Assembly: GCA_040954595.2 (NCBI GenBank)
Contig: CM082593.2
Coordinates: 992,001 to 1,056,000 of the forward strand
From: Balanoglossus misakiensis
Taxonomy: Eukaryota; Hemichordata
Direction: 5' to 3'
DNA length: 64,000 bases
The translations under genes were made by a program, and so were the position numbers. Shown here piece by piece: positions 42,701 to 56,700 of the stretch; the first letter of the stretch is position 1, and each line of letters begins with the position of its first letter. A model generated the notes under the pieces. That model worked only from the letters and a program-made list of their open reading frames with translations. It searched no databases and had not been told where the DNA came from.

Positions 42701-45700
42701 AACGAGTCTCGATAAGCAACCATCCAGCATCATAAAGTAGCGATAGTGATCAGTTTAATAAAGCGTGGGTTGCAGATTACGGCGTTTTGCAATTGGCGGG
42801 TCACTGTGCTATTCTACTGCATTTGCTCGCATGAATGGAATACATCAAAACCGTCACAGACAACATAAAATTCTTACTACAATCATTAGGATACGTTTTT
42901 CGTTTATGCCCAGTTTGTTTGCCATCGTTATTTTAGGTTCTTCTAGTTCGCATGATTACAAAGCAACTCTCTTATTTAGTCTATCCGTTGACCTCCTAGT
43001 GGGAACTAAAAAGGAAATTGCACTTTCAAATGTTACTGCCATTTTATCAAAGACGGGAAAATAATTAAACTTTTTGTTATTCAGATTGGGATTTATCAAT
43101 GCGATTAATGAAATCTTAATTGAGTTAGTTTTGCCTTTTCTTAGGTAGTTGACCTCAAACCTAAACCTAAACAAGTAAGACATGATTATACTGCAGCCAT
43201 TCTGAAATAATTTATTTTAAGAAAACAAACTTTGAATCATAAATGGGAAGGTCATATGTATTAAGACTTGTATAATAGAGAAGAGAGGAGCCCCTGAATT
43301 AAGAGCTGGAAAATGATGCCATCTGCTACACAACAACGTACTATTATTGTCCATAATCCCACGTATCCCTCCAGCTTAATGTGTCAGCTTAAAAGCTTGT
43401 AACCATGGTAGTCAGAGATGCCACCATTTCACATGAACTGAAAACGACATCCCTCCGATCACGTTTACTGCGATGAAAATTCTACAAGCCAGATCTTGAA
43501 CGGGGTATTTCAACTCTTAATTTCAATCGCTGCTTGTTTGAAAAATCAACACCTACAGAACAGGTGTGAAACGAGTAGAATTGCAAAAACGTTTCATTAA
43601 ATTAGAATAATTCGAATTCCAACGTAATTGGTAAAATAGTTTTGATGCAGTCATTAAAAGTCAGTGTTCGTTCAACAGTGACTGACTTTTGAAAACTTTG
43701 GAGAATTTTCTTGAAGAATTCTTTAGATCGCCCCGGCCAGCAAATGATTAGTCACAAAGTGACTGAATTTCATCAGTTCGTCATATTCACGTAACTCAAC
43801 GCCCAACAAGGCAGTAACGAGTGGAGACTTTTGACGGACTTCGAAATCGATTAACCTTTGTTCCTAAGTATGCCTGGGAAGAGACGACTTCCACGCCAAG
43901 AATCTTTGTGTAGTGGCTACCGTCTTACTTGTTTACTGCATTCCGCAATACGAGACGTGCGATATTGTTCGCGGGAAAACAAAGTTGTAATCAAGCATTA
44001 CGACTTTTCTTCTGGGCGGGGCGACGACCTCGAAGCTCTGTTGATACCTACATAATTAATGCCCTATTCATCAAATCTTTATTATTCATTTGGCAGCCAT
44101 TCTTTCCACAACTTTCAAGCAAATTGTCACGGTTGTATCTGCGATCAATTGACCATTTTGCGAACTCCACGTGACCCCGCGAGATCTCGCGTGGTTAGGC
44201 TGTTTATGTTTATACTAAACAACACATGGCCTACAGTGTTAAACGGCTAACAACCCATTACTACGGTATTTCACAAAGGGTAACATTTGGCCCTAAACAT
44301 GGCGGTAAAATTTTCAAATAAGGTTAGGGTGAACTGCTTACAGAGAAGTCCAGTATTACTGAGATATAGCTATAGACATACTGTAAAATATTCATCACGT
44401 ATCAAGAAGACCATTCAGGTATGCTGTAAATACATGCCTGTTATGATTGTAACATAAGCTGGCGCCGCATCATCGACAAGAATTTGTCATTGAGCACCGG
44501 AAAACTAACCTGGCTAAAATTAATATTTAAGGGTGGCTACCTACTGTGACGCATTCTCAAGATATCCGCCATCGTTTACTCCTGTAGAGAAGCTCGGTAC
44601 CCCTTGCAGCGGCGGTCCATCAATTCAATCGAACATTATCGGGGATATCAAAAACCAACAGATGCTCTTATTAATTTAAAACTTCATCCCATAAACGAGC
44701 TAATGACGACAAAGCTGTGTCGTTTTTCATCGTTATCTAAAGTCGTCCAGAAAATATCAAAGTTGAATTGTCAGCACGTGATCTTTTGGGGGGAATGACT
44801 GAGTTCGAGGAGGGAGTCACACCGTGACTGATGAGTTGATTGTCTTGACGAGTCAGCGACGAGGTGAGAGCCCAGTTGTATTCTCACACTCTAACGATGG
44901 AAACACCACGATATGGTACCCATTTTTCCCGAGGGATTGAAGTTACAGTGTACAAGTAAATGAAACCACTTACACTCCAAATTGACATTTCAAATGCTGT
45001 TTAGGCAACGACGTTTGAATCTGGTGAGCACGAATCATGTTAACAGGCAACACATGTTTTAGAACTCAACCCTACCGACGAAAGAGATTTTATAGATTTC
45101 ATTCGGCTATTTAAAACCATTGCATTCGACTGGGTACCTACGTGCCTTTATAAGCGCAACTTTTTGACGACTCTTTTGGTAACTATAATCAGTAAACAGT
45201 ACATCTTAGAATAACCAGAAAGATCAGGCTAATCACTCCACCTTAACAACATCCGCTGGTCATCTCAAATATTCCCCCAGGGCATATAATCCTCTATCTC
45301 GTATATTAGTGCGATTGTAGCTTAATTTTAAAGTCCAGTGCAGAAGGATTATACGAGATGTCCCGGAGAGAGGGAAATAATGACATATTCCTTAAAATGG
45401 ACTCTCTTTTCTCTCTGTCACAAACAAGAGCTCCGTTATTATTTGGAGATACATATATCCCTGTGGGCTGATGTGAGGTTAATTCTCAAGGTGACTCTTG
45501 GCCAAAGGTGTTATGGAAGTCGACCTATTTAATGCAGAAGAGATTTTTTTTCCATGGAAACTACATCACTTGCTCTGTCTTCACTTCGCTTTGTTTTGTT
45601 CTTCTCTTCCCTATTTTGCTACGACCACTGCTAATGCGCACGTATACACGCACTACAAGAGTTGAACTTTTTAGAAGGATGAAGTCTCAAACGCGCTATG

Positions 45701-46185
45701 GTTCATACATACTATAGTACATTAGCGCTATGGCTTTGCAATACATACGTCATGGAATAAATATATAACATAATCCCCATTTCATGACAGTTTTTAGAAT
45801 TAAAAAGAAATAGGCCTAACCGAGAATTCCTCCCAATAATTCATTTCATTCCGTTATCCCGTCTATAAATAGCATTCTTCTTTATTCGCCGTCGATGCAG
45901 AGGATAATGGAAATGGTGGGAAGAGCACTTTCCACGAATAATCTCTCTTAACCTCGGGTTTACAAACCCACTTTCCTACCTATATCGTCATCATGACGTC
46001 ATTTTTTATCGGATGAAAACAGTAACGTTTCAGAATCTACATCCTAATCCAGTGCACCTCGTCATAACAGGTTAGTTCTTGAAATCGACACGATTGTCTT
46101 GCGCCACCAACGGCAAATCGTGACAATTCTTTCCCAGTAAATGTAGACGCGAGTTATATACTAATAATTGAATTTCCTAAAATTT

Positions 46186-46216
46186 TCATTCATTCATTCA
46201 CTCATTCATTCATTCA
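46186..46216. repeat. (TTCA)n tetranucleotide repeat
   Basis: About seven copies of a CATT-type unit with one variant, in intergenic sequence before the transporter promoter. Confidence 0.85.
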
Positions 46217-46453
46217 AATTATGTTAGTAAGGCCTTAAAAGTACTTACCTAAACTGTGGTACGAGTTATGGTTATTGGATTCCGGGTTGTCACCTGTTTT
46301 GGTTTGTAGGTTCGACGATTGGATCGATCCGGCGTCTCTCAGTGAAAGACTTGCAGTTTTATCATTTTTTTACTCAGGTTAAGAAGGCAAAACGCATCTG
46401 AAAGAAAAAGAAAGTTGATTTCAAAATCAGACTGCAGAAAAGGTGAATGGGCG

Positions 46454-46568
46454 TGACGTCAGTGGATAACGCATGCGCAAAATTCATTACATCCTGTATT
46501 TGTGAAACCGACCGGCTTCATGTAGCCTTTCACGTTGTCTGTCGAGGGAAGCATATAATTTTAAACAG
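46454..46568 (+). promoter_or_regulatory. Candidate promoter and non-coding exon 1 of the SLC35A-type gene
   Basis: A full CRE (TGACGTCA, 46454-46461) is followed within about 20 bases by CGCATGCGCA, an NRF-1-like site. This pairing is common in TATA-less housekeeping promoters. A good splice donor (AACAG/GTAGGT) follows at 46568/46569. It pairs naturally with the acceptor TTCATTTCAG at 47858-47859, which begins the exon carrying the transporter ATG. This gives a 1.29-kb 5' UTR intron. The link is inferred from position and signals, without transcript evidence. Confidence 0.45.
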
Positions 46569-48050
46569 GTAGGTATGTCTTCGTGCAATCGTTTTCTTCT
46601 GAAACTTACTGCCATAGATAGAGTCAATGGAAGCCTAAGTTCGACTGGGGAGGCCCTAATTCTTGTCAAAACCTGTTTAGACCGTGTTATTCACAATTCA
46701 TGCCCGGCGATCGAAGTCACCTATTGAATGGTGCCGGTGCATTGACGTCTGTGTGCTGTGAGAACATCGTAATCTCTGTCAGTGTCATGTCAGTTTAGTG
46801 TAAACATTCGGAGGGTTTCGGACATGTCATACGAGCATTAGTCACCGAAACTAGAAATCTGAATCCCCACCGCCTTGTCATTTGAAAGCAGAATTGATCT
46901 GATCGACGGTATGTACAGGTACAACACCCTGCATTCATTTGTGAAATCGCCGTTGTGGTATGTCCGTTTCATTGATCGATCCTTATGGCAATACTGCATG
47001 GCTTGGCGGGATCGTGGCTGGACGGACCAGCTAGCTCCGCCGTCACTGACAGCCGATATCATGACTACATTGACAACGTGGTCGTAAAATCCTTCAGGAA
47101 ATATGGTGAGGTGTGACAGCCTGCGCGAAGTTTCAAGGTCCATGTGTCTTTCCATTTCGAAAGTGACACCATGAACCCAGCCGAGTCTCATTAAAATGCA
47201 TTTACATTAAATTAAAGCTTGTGTTCAGTAATTGTACTAACTACAGTGAGCGTTGTGGCGGACGTGACTGGTCGATGGCCGCTGTGTGAGAATGTCTTTG
47301 TTTTGAGGCAAATTGAAAAGAACGAAATCAAGTATGAGCATGAACTTATTACAATGTGTTGTGTGGTGTCCCACAGGACTGTACCACACTATCCGTTTAT
47401 TTATTTATTCACGTTGTCCCCAAAACAACTAGCCTACATGTATGTCAGTAGTTGAAGGGCAAAGGTATGACAAAGCTTTGGAGTTTACATTACATGTGAG
47501 GATTATGTGCAATATTGAAAATGATTATTGCTGATTTCAGTTTGTGCCGATTTCACTATTTTGATGAATTAATTTGCATGAAAAATGTAGCTTTATGCCA
47601 TGATCATGCGTGCCTCATTCAGTCCTTGCCCAAAGGTTGGCATGTTTATTCACGAGAGGTTTAGTGAATCAGATTTAATATTCATTGAAAAAGTAATGAA
47701 GCTAATCTCACCACCATAATCCTGACAGTTTAATATTTATGGGACAAAATTCACAGAAAATAAACTATGTAATGAAGCATTGCACCACAGTTTTGTTTAA
47801 CAGAGACTTACACACAACTCAATGTTTACACATTAGTTTTTATATTTTGTTCATTTCAGTAACATCACCACTGGACTTGACTGCTCTGAAACAGACTCTT
47901 TGAGTTTGGTATGCAAAGAATTTGAGAAGACTGGTGGATGTAGCGCATCCTAGGAGACTTGGGTGTTGGAAGTCAGACAGAAACATTTGACTGATTACAA
48001 CCAAGAGGCGAGAGTTATGCGTAAGAAGTGGTGAGCGTGGAAAGAGGAAA

Positions 48051-49327
48051 ATGTCTGTCATAAGAAAGGAAGAGAACGGCCATTCCGTTGTCATCCAAGA
48101 TGAGCCGAGCGGAAGCGGAGAGTCCAGTCTGGAGCAAAGAGGTAGCAGACTACGGAATTCGCTACTATGCGTTGGTTTGATCACGATGGAACTTGCGAAG
48201 CAGATTGCTGCATACAGTAGCAACCAGTTCAATGGAGGACGGTACCCAATACATGTGTCAACAATTGTCGCTTTGATAGAATTCTTGAAGCTCCTCATCT
48301 GTGTCTATCTTTTTACTCCCAAGAGAGAACTCACTTCAATTAAGTTGTCATGGAAATTTGCAGTCCCTGCTCTCATCTATGGCACTGCAAACAATTTGTT
48401 CCTCTTCGCTTTGAATTTCACTCCACCGCCATTATGGAACGCCCTGATACAGTCGCGTGTGATTATGGTAGCTGTTGTCTATGGCATCGTCTTCAAGAAA
48501 GGTACCACACTCCTGAGGGCGCTAGCCATGTTCATTCTGCTCTTGGGAATAGCCCTGGCTGCACTTTCTGGATCAACTCCAGGCCTGTCCGTGCAAGAAC
48601 CTGTGATGCGGATTCTCATCCGTGCAGCTGTATTGAGTCTGGTCACCACTTTGCTGTCAACAGTAGCATCTGTGTATTTAGAGGTGAGTTATAAGTGGGT
48701 GGCTTTATTTATTGCTACCAGTTGCACAGTTCTTTTCTGATTAGCCAACACAGGGCTAACAACAGTTTTGCACTGAGTTAGCCCCAAGCTGACCCATTTT
48801 GAAACGGGGTCCTAATCTGTATCTACAGAGCTGCATGATGATGATGATATGTATCCATTATTTCACCACAGCACCTGTTGAAGAACACCGGTGGGACATT
48901 CCTGGAACACCAAATCCAGCTGTACCTCTTTGGCACTGCAATGACCAGCGTGTGGTCACTCTACATCACCAGGGGTCACCCGTTTGCCGTCTACGGCCGC
49001 TTTAACATCGGCCGTGGTCTGCTTGTCGTTGTCACGGTGATTCTGTGCAGTGTGAGTGCCCTCTTAGTTCCGGCCATCGTCAAGAAGATTGACAACATCT
49101 CCAAGCTGTATTCTTCCATTGTGGCTATTTTATTGACATCTTTCCTCTGTGCCTGGCTCTTCCCGAAGACATTCCAGCTGACTCTGTTGTTCTTCGCAGC
49201 TGTCTTGATCATCTTTTTAACCCTGCTTATGTACGAGCGCGTCAAGCCCAAGGAGACATCTTCCGAAAAAGCCATTTCCTTGAGTTCAGGTGACACACTC
49301 ACATTAGATGCTGAAAAACTGTTGTGA
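48051..49327 (+). CDS. SLC35A-type nucleotide-sugar transporter
   Basis: Two coding exons (48051-48683 and 48872-49327, joined in phase 0 at GAG/GTGAGT and CACCACAG/CAC) give 362 aa. The exon carrying the ATG probably begins at 47860. A polar cytosolic N-terminus of about 40 residues is followed by roughly ten hydrophobic segments, as expected for Golgi nucleotide-sugar antiporters. Family-like features are NQFNGGRYPIHVSTIVALIEFLKLL (membrane segments 1-2, here abbreviated as the stretch after ITMELAKQ), the GTANNLFLFAL segment, PLWNALIQSRVIM and GRGLLVVVTVIL. Substrate cannot be read from the sequence: it is not a close match to the CMP-sialate, UDP-galactose or UDP-GlcNAc members (SLC35A1-A3) and looks like a diverged invertebrate branch. 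The short C-tail is Ser/Glu-rich. Confidence 0.82.
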
Positions 49328-50960
49328 AATAGTGTGGACAGATGCACACATATCTCAGGTGAAAACTGATCCCAAAGTCTCCAATTCAGTGTTTAGACAT
49401 AACCCTTTCACCACCATGGTTCAGCCCTAACCCATTGTTTTCTAAGGTAAGGTTGGACCTCTAAAGACGGAACTGGGGGTGAAAGGGTAAAGCAAACACT
49501 CAATGAAAGAAAAACAGGCCAGTAGCAGTTACTGCAGTGCAGGCAAACATGGTGTCCACACAACCAAAGCACATGTTGCCAACATGACATCACATGGTAT
49601 GTTTGTTTGCATAGCTGTTCATTCTTTCTTCCACTTCTTAGGCCAGTATGGGTGGGGAGGATGGGGGGAAGGTACAGTGACAGAACATGTTGTTTCTAGT
49701 TACATTTTAAACTATGACCTATGACATCATAGAGAACTTACCTCTGAACAGGGTTAATCTCCAAGGCTGAAGTCCTGGCTGAATATCTGTACATTATTTT
49801 TAATTTCTTTTCTGCTTTCCAGAGCTCTTTCAGTGTCCTCATTTTATGGTGGAAGCTTGATTTGTTTTCTGTTATCAAGATGAAACAGTAGATTATCATA
49901 TCTGATGTCTTTAATACCGAACTATTATGTTTTCAATAAACTCAAAGCTTGATCCTATTTGCATATTAATTATCAAATCAATTTTGAAGACTTCCTACCT
50001 CAAGTGATTATAACTATACCATTTTTCAGTCAATATTTTGATTGTTAGGTATGATATAAATATCTTCTGTACATGTATTTTTTAAATTTATTTATGGCAC
50101 AAATAAACTGCCGACATATATTTCTGTAGTCACACAGAAAATTAATTGATGTACATGTATAGTGCTGTAACTATTTTGGTATTAAGTTGGTCATCAAAAA
50201 TCTTTACACAGTAGATCCTCTGCAAACCTTTGGTATAATGATTAGAGAACTCTCTTAGCATCTTCAACAATAACAAGTCAACCCTCATTTTTGTGAAATG
50301 TTACATAATATGTCTACACAAAGTAATATGCATTAGCCAAAATGCTTATAAATGTTTATGTCAGGCAATTTTGCAGTATGTGGTGTACCAGTAAATTGTG
50401 TTACTTTGTGAATATGATTGTCCGACCCGGTTTATCAGTATTGAAGGCCGATGAGCCTATTCATCAGTTCAGTTTGAGAATATCCCATTGTGAGACCATT
50501 TTTAGGTCTTTAAATATGACTAATGAAGTTGTTATGCAAATCAGATAATTTACATGCACATTATAATCCACACGTTCACAGTGAAATGCTTTTTTGCACA
50601 ATGAATTTATAACTTTGTCATGGCTGATTCTGTTTTCCAAGTTGATGTTTTTGTAAGCTTTTTGATTAGACCAAGAGAGAAATGTGTTCTTCTGATATCA
50701 TACTTTCAAACTGGGCAGGTAGATCAGAAACAATTTTATTTTACGGATTTTTAATGTTCCTGTAGTTTGTTTTGCATGCTTCCAAAATATAGCTGTTAAA
50801 AAATGACTGAAGATGTCGGAGAAACACAGTTGATCTCAAAGACATTGATGAAGTTATGCATTTTCTCGCTGTTTTTGCAACAGGTTGCTTGTATGTGTTG
50901 TGTCAAATATTGAATTATTGGAAACACTGTTGAGTTTGCCAATAAATGTTCAAGTTTAAA
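49328..50960 (+). other. 3' UTR of the transporter with alternative poly(A) signals
   Basis: AATAAA hexamers at 49935-49940, about 50103 and 50941-50946 suggest alternative ends giving 3' UTRs of roughly 0.6 to 1.6 kb. No coding sequence is apparent. Confidence 0.5.
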
Positions 50961-52255
50961 ATAATCAGCTTGGTATGCTCACTTGACATCGCGAAAGAAG
51001 TGTCAGCATAAGGCTGCCCTACTGTCTGGGCCCCTAACACGTGTATAGTAATGGCGAGCAATGTGCGTGTTGGCTGACCTCCTGGATCCGAGCGGGCCAT
51101 ATCCCTGCTCCAGAAACCATAGATGGACTTCCTCGCCACACCAGTTAAGCTAATGGTTTTCTGACACTTAAGCACGCTACTTTTAACCATATACTTGCAT
51201 TTTAAAGAAGGATATTGCCGCTTACTCACCTAAACATCTGAACTAGAAATCAACGAAAGTGCAGACGGACGAACTCTAGAGGGCGCTGGAAAAGCGCGCC
51301 CTCTGCGACTAAAAATTGGAAAGGTCGTACAAGACCAGTGCATTTTGCACCAAATATTCAAGAAAAATTGTTAAGGCCAAAAGGTCGTGGACATCACTAT
51401 CTACGTGTCAGTTTATAACTGTGTGATGGTACCGTACAGTATATAGTTCATCAGCCACAGCCCATCTGCCACGCTTTGATGACCTCTGCTCCTTCACCGA
51501 CTGTAGCTATTAAAACTTTGAGTTAGTTTCGGGTCAGTCCTGTTGCCTGCCAACATAACTATGTAAACTCTGTCTGTTCCTCTTATCTGAAAGGGTACGA
51601 TTGGATTAAATTTCTCGAGGGAATTGATTCGAAGCAGACGTCATTCGTCCCTTGCACCCATCGCTTTAATTGAACACAAGGGTCACTGCGTTTAATCATG
51701 AATACATAATTATATGTTGGTAATTTTAGCAGGTATTTTGCCCGATGTATGGCATGTTAATGATTAAACACCTTTACTGCAGTATTGGCTTTACCTATCA
51801 ACATGCACGTAGCACTCCGACGCCCACGAGCGTGTTAAACCTCTTCAGGCAGAACCAAGTAAATAGACTTTTCTGTGGAATTCAAAATCAAAAGTGAAAG
51901 CTCCATGGCATGTATTCGCAGTGTAAATGCCAACATAAATTTATCATAAATTGTCAAATAATAGTTAACGAATCATTTGGGACAGGCTAAAGTGAAAAAT
52001 AAAACAACAATAAAAAGTTGACCTTTAATCTACTAGTATTCAAAAAGGCTATTTTTACTTGTTCAAAACATGTTGACAGTTTGGCAGTTATAGTACACTA
52101 CTGTACAGACAATATATAGGGGTCATTTCAAGTGTTGGCATATTTTGCATATGAAAAGATCCTGCATTGATTAAGATACCCATAATGCACATGCAGAAAA
52201 AAATCAATTTTGAACATGTATTTCGATCACTGGATGAAAGTAGGCGAGACGGTCT
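50961..52255. other. Convergent intergenic region
   Basis: Lies between the 3' ends of the transporter (plus) and the nephrin-like receptor (minus). A minus-strand ATTAAA at 52022-52027 could be the receptor's poly(A) signal, about 230 bases past its stop. No exon was recognised; a frame at 50915-51229 (minus) has no family resemblance. Confidence 0.45.
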
Positions 52256-53773
52256 TCACACACCCATTAACTCATAATCACCACCGCGTTTGTTAAAGTT
52301 GTCGTCACTTCGTCGGAAATCCTCTTCGTTTTTTCTCCTCTTTTGGGCCCCACTTCCAGCCGCAACATCACGAGGAACGTTTTCATTGTTCAAATGTTCC
52401 CTGTCTTGTTCTTCTTCGGCGTCTCCATCCCTCCCTTCAGATCCCGGCAGCAAAGGCACATTCTCGTACGACAGTTGATTGCTAACCTGGACAGGACCGT
52501 GGAGAACGTGACCATGTGACTGTTCAAGGCGCGGCTCCAGTCGAGTACTTCTCGGTGGCAAGGGCTCCTGCAGCAGTTCATAAGGACTCTCTTCTTCCTT
52601 CCTTCCATCACGGTCAACATCATCAACGTTTATGTATGACGCAGATGTATCATCTTGGTAACTGGCATCTTGTGGCAATTGGCACCATGCTTCTTCAGTA
52701 TATCCTCGTCCTACAGTAATGTCTGGAATGATTGGTTGAGGCTGTGACATATATTCTAGTGAAATAAAAAATTAAATAAATTAATAAATAAACAAACAAA
52801 CAAACAAACAAACAAACAAACAAACAAACAAACAAACTGTTAGTGTAAAAAGGTCATATGTAACACCATCTTTGAGTGCAAACTACATTACACGTATGCA
52901 CGCACAACAGAAATATTTGCATATTTACCTCTCGTGACATCTGTTCTTATAGCCTGTGATGAGCACGCAACATCTGGTAAATTTTCGTAATCCAAATTGT
53001 TTTCTTCTGCTGAATGTGGGTGAAATGAAACGTACAATCTAATTGATATATTTAGCAGCAACAAATGAACCTTATGTTTTATAAATATCTAGCATAATAA
53101 GCCCTAATATATGTGGCAATATATATATGCTCATATTGCATAGGTCTTTGCCCAGGCTGGGTAGAGAATTAAATAAGCATAAATACCATTCATTTGTCTC
53201 TCTTTATTGTGTCTTTTTGGAGTTGCGTAAATTGCCTGATTAACAACCACAACCATATCCCTTCGCCGGGTTTCATTCTCATCCGGGTCACTGGGAAATG
53301 TTACTGGAACAACTGGAACACAAAATTTAGAAGCAGTCTAGTGTGATGTATCGCGATGCAGTGTTACCTTTGCCAACGTTGGTCAAAGAGCTTAATTCAG
53401 ACACAGATATAGCGTACTGTACTGAATATATTAAATATTTTTAGGAAGACGGAAATTCATTCACTGAACGGGAAACAAACACTGAGATATACAAAATATG
53501 AAAGTTTACTTACTCGTTTCTACAGAATCATCAATGACATCATACCTTAAATCATAAATCACGAGAAAAATGTGTTGATATATTATGTAATATGCAAATT
53601 TGGAATGATGATAATCTGCATAGCTGGTTTGATTGTGGTATTCTTGGTGAATTTTCCAACGGATATATTGGGAGTTTCACATGCTGCATAGCAACAGCTT
53701 ATGTCTTTTTAAACGGAATGTTCAAATTTTGGGTTGTTTCCCTACCTTAGTCTTGGATTCTTAAACTTATTTT
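52256..53773 (-). other. Cytoplasmic signalling tail of the nephrin-like receptor
   Basis: Five exons. Two micro-exons (28 and 32 nt; YDVIDD) form a 60-nt unit that is phase 1 on both outer sides. The next two (126 nt with IYATPK; 81 nt with LDYENL) are each phase 1-1. The last holds most motifs. Tyrosine contexts in order are YDVI, YATP, LDYENL (Tyr935), EYMS, GYTE, SYQD, SYINV (Tyr995), SPYELL (Tyr1013), LSYENV (Tyr1051) and DYELM (Tyr1115). LDYENL, SPYELL and LSYENV fit the ITIM consensus (S/I/V/L-x-Y-x-x-I/V/L). YENL, YINV and YENV also fit the Grb2-type YxN pattern. The extreme C-terminus, LMGV, could fit a class II PDZ ligand. Confidence 0.8.
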
Positions 53774-56700
53774 CTGGGGATAAAAAAGAAAAGCATTGTA
53801 TATTAAAGGAATTATAGGATAGTTAGAAAGACGAGTGTTTATCGTTCTCCACTGTCAGACCCACGACTAACAAATGATGCTGTTTTCTCGAAACAACACC
53901 ACAAAATCGAGTGAAGGCAATAAATCGCGAAACCTTAGGAACGCGTCTCTCTCCTCCCGCTTATATTTTTGGAACTTACTTTTTTTCTTCCTTGCAATAT
54001 AACACAAAGCGAGCGTCAATATGGAGACTGCCAGAGCCAAACCCGCCATAGCAATGGCCGCTATTTTGAAACCATGACCATCAACCGTCGCAACTGCTGA
54101 GGGAGGCGATGGTGATGATGATGATGATATGTTGTCTGTGAAATGAAAAAAAAGAGGGAAACGTATTTTAATCAGGTGACACCAAGGACATTTTTTTAAT
54201 TACGGAGAACTGTAGTTGATTTAACCCCGAAGGCTACATTATACATGGCCAGAAAGTATCCTAAAAGCTGACTGGATTATGAAATGTGTCTTGACATTTC
54301 AGACAGTCTAGCTAAAAATCACGGGCAACATTCATCCAACTCAGCTGACAATATAATACATGTAATGCCAAATAAGTACACTACTGACCCAATGTGCTTT
54401 CTGTAACTGCAGGACTCTTAGTTTCTCCAAACACGTTTTTGCTTATCACTGTAATGTTGTATGTAGTGAGGGGCTTCAAGTCCTGGATGACGATCTCCGT
54501 CTCTTCAGTGGGCGTGGTCGTGTGTCTGACACCTGTAGATACGTCGATGTATTCGACGTAAAATGTCTGACGTTCTCCTCCGTCGAAGCCCGGTTGCCAA
54601 GACACAATGAAAGTAACGACTTGTGCTATGATGTTGACCTGTGTTACTCTGTCCGGTCGGGCTGCAAGAGAAATAAGCGTGGCAAGATTGAAAGGGTTTT
54701 GTTTGCAGTACAGTCTTTTGCCATTTCTCCGTACCTCCATCCAACTGTACCTTACAGTCTACAGCTATCCCAAAACTCAGAAACAACACTCATATTATAC
54801 TCACATTTTCCTTTAAGATTGACCTTAAACTTGACCTCTCCCATATGGTTACCGGCCTGGCATGTGTAGTATCCATGGTGATCCATGGTAATATTATTAA
54901 TGGTCAATGTACTTGTGACGATTGTGCCATAAGTGTTCTCTGCAATACTTCCTGTGTCTATCGTCGTAATGTTTTCGCGAGTTGGATAATACCAGTCTAT
55001 TTTCGGGGGCGGGTTACCGTCGACCTTGCATGTCAAAACTGCAAGTTCACCCTCATCTGCTGCCACTGTGCCGTGTTGTGAAGGGTTTAAAATAAATGGA
55101 GCATCTGAAATTGAAAATGTATGGAACCTATGATGCTGGTGGTTTTGGCCAATTATAAGAATGCCGGGCAGTTTCTGTGTGCATTCCTGCTCTGGTTTTG
55201 CGCGGACATCGTATATACATGCAGACAGTGTTCTCTTATATGTTGTGGCCACATGAAATATACTTACAGTGGACGTTCAATTTCAACTTGGCATCAGATA
55301 CATTGCCGAGGTATTTCGGATTAACCGCTTCACAACGCACCGTGACACCATGGTGACGAGAGGTCAAGTTCAACGACAGGTGTTGCGTGGTGATTCTACC
55401 ATTGAAACTACCGGTGGAATATCTCTTCTGACTGAGAGAAGATGTCATTTCTTCGCTTTCCAGATACCAACGTAAATCAGATGCTGGGTTACTGCTGCAT
55501 GATGTACAGGTCAGCTCCAAGATTGTATGTGCCTCCATGTACTCCGCATGATGTTTGCTTTGGATTTGCATTCGGGTTTTACAGTCACCCGGATACCTCG
55601 GAACTAACAGGGGAAGTAAGCAGAATGTGAATCTTAATAATTTATTTTACTGTTTGGTTGCTTCCATTTCAAGACCACAGAGAATTTTGGCAAAGAATAA
55701 CGAAAATGCATTGTAGAATTTGTACAAGGAGTCTCTTTGCCATGAAATGATAAGTTTTCAGTAATGGGATTCTACAGCGGCTAAGCCTGGTGTCACGGGA
55801 TGGACGGCACATCATCACAGTGCCACTATAGTGTCCACACAGTCACATATCCATAGAGAACTATGTCAGCCACTATACAGAACATCTGTAGCCATACTTA
55901 CAATACACTGTGATTGGAATTTCGATTGAGTTAACGCCAGGCCTTCCAATAAACTTCGAATTCGTTGTAACACACTTGAAGAATGCGCCATTGTCCTCTG
56001 GATTGGAGACTATACTCAGCGTTTGTTCTGCAATAACACCGTTGTATTCACCACCTGTTTCGCTGTTAACGACACTGCCACGCCGAACGTCAATTGGTGA
56101 GCCATTCATGAACCATGATATGGTCGCTACGGGGTTGCTACTGCTCGTTGTGCAGGTCAGGTTGAGCACACCGCCAGACTTCACAGGATCACCGGCAGAT
56201 ATACTGACCCTTTCTGCTTGGACTGAACAAAGCGGTATCCATAATTAGCTTACCAACCATCGAGCCTTGGTTAGAAATTTCAGTTGACTACAACATAAGA
56301 GTCAAATTGTTATGCGCGATGACCAACTGTTTCCACATTAAAACGTTTGATTCCATACATACTTCCTGGTCGACACACCACCTGGCAATGATCCCGTTTT
56401 ACAACCAATGATGATAACTGTTTAATATTCATGCCTACACCTGGACTGAAATCATTAGTATTATTACTATTTTTATTCTGTACTTACAGTAAATGTCGAT
56501 GAAAGTGCTGTTGTTTCCATGTCCCTTCCCACCGATGTCGTCACAGAATTCGTTCTCAGCTCTGCAAGTGTAGACACCAGACTGCTCTCTATCGATTCTG
56601 TGTACGATCAATGTTTGGCCAGATGTTGTTTCTCCAGTCGGGTGAATCCATTCCACGTGACTCACAGCTGGAACTGCATCTACGTTGCACTCTATGCTTA

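Larger units (their letters stand above)
36108..46450. other. Gene-poor stretch downstream of the GPCR
   Basis: About 10 kb in which no exon, RNA gene or mobile-element protein was recognised on either strand. An AATAAA at 37048-37053 may end the GPCR transcript (about 0.9 kb 3' UTR). It contains a perfect DR4 element at 38711-38726, a GTGGT repeat at 39754-39775 and a CRE palindrome near 45994. The longest open frames (about 90-140 codons) show no family resemblance. Confidence 0.5.

Noticed and set aside
47840-48298. 152-codon minus-strand frame
   Set aside because: It is antisense to the transporter's first coding exon and its leader; no family resemblance.
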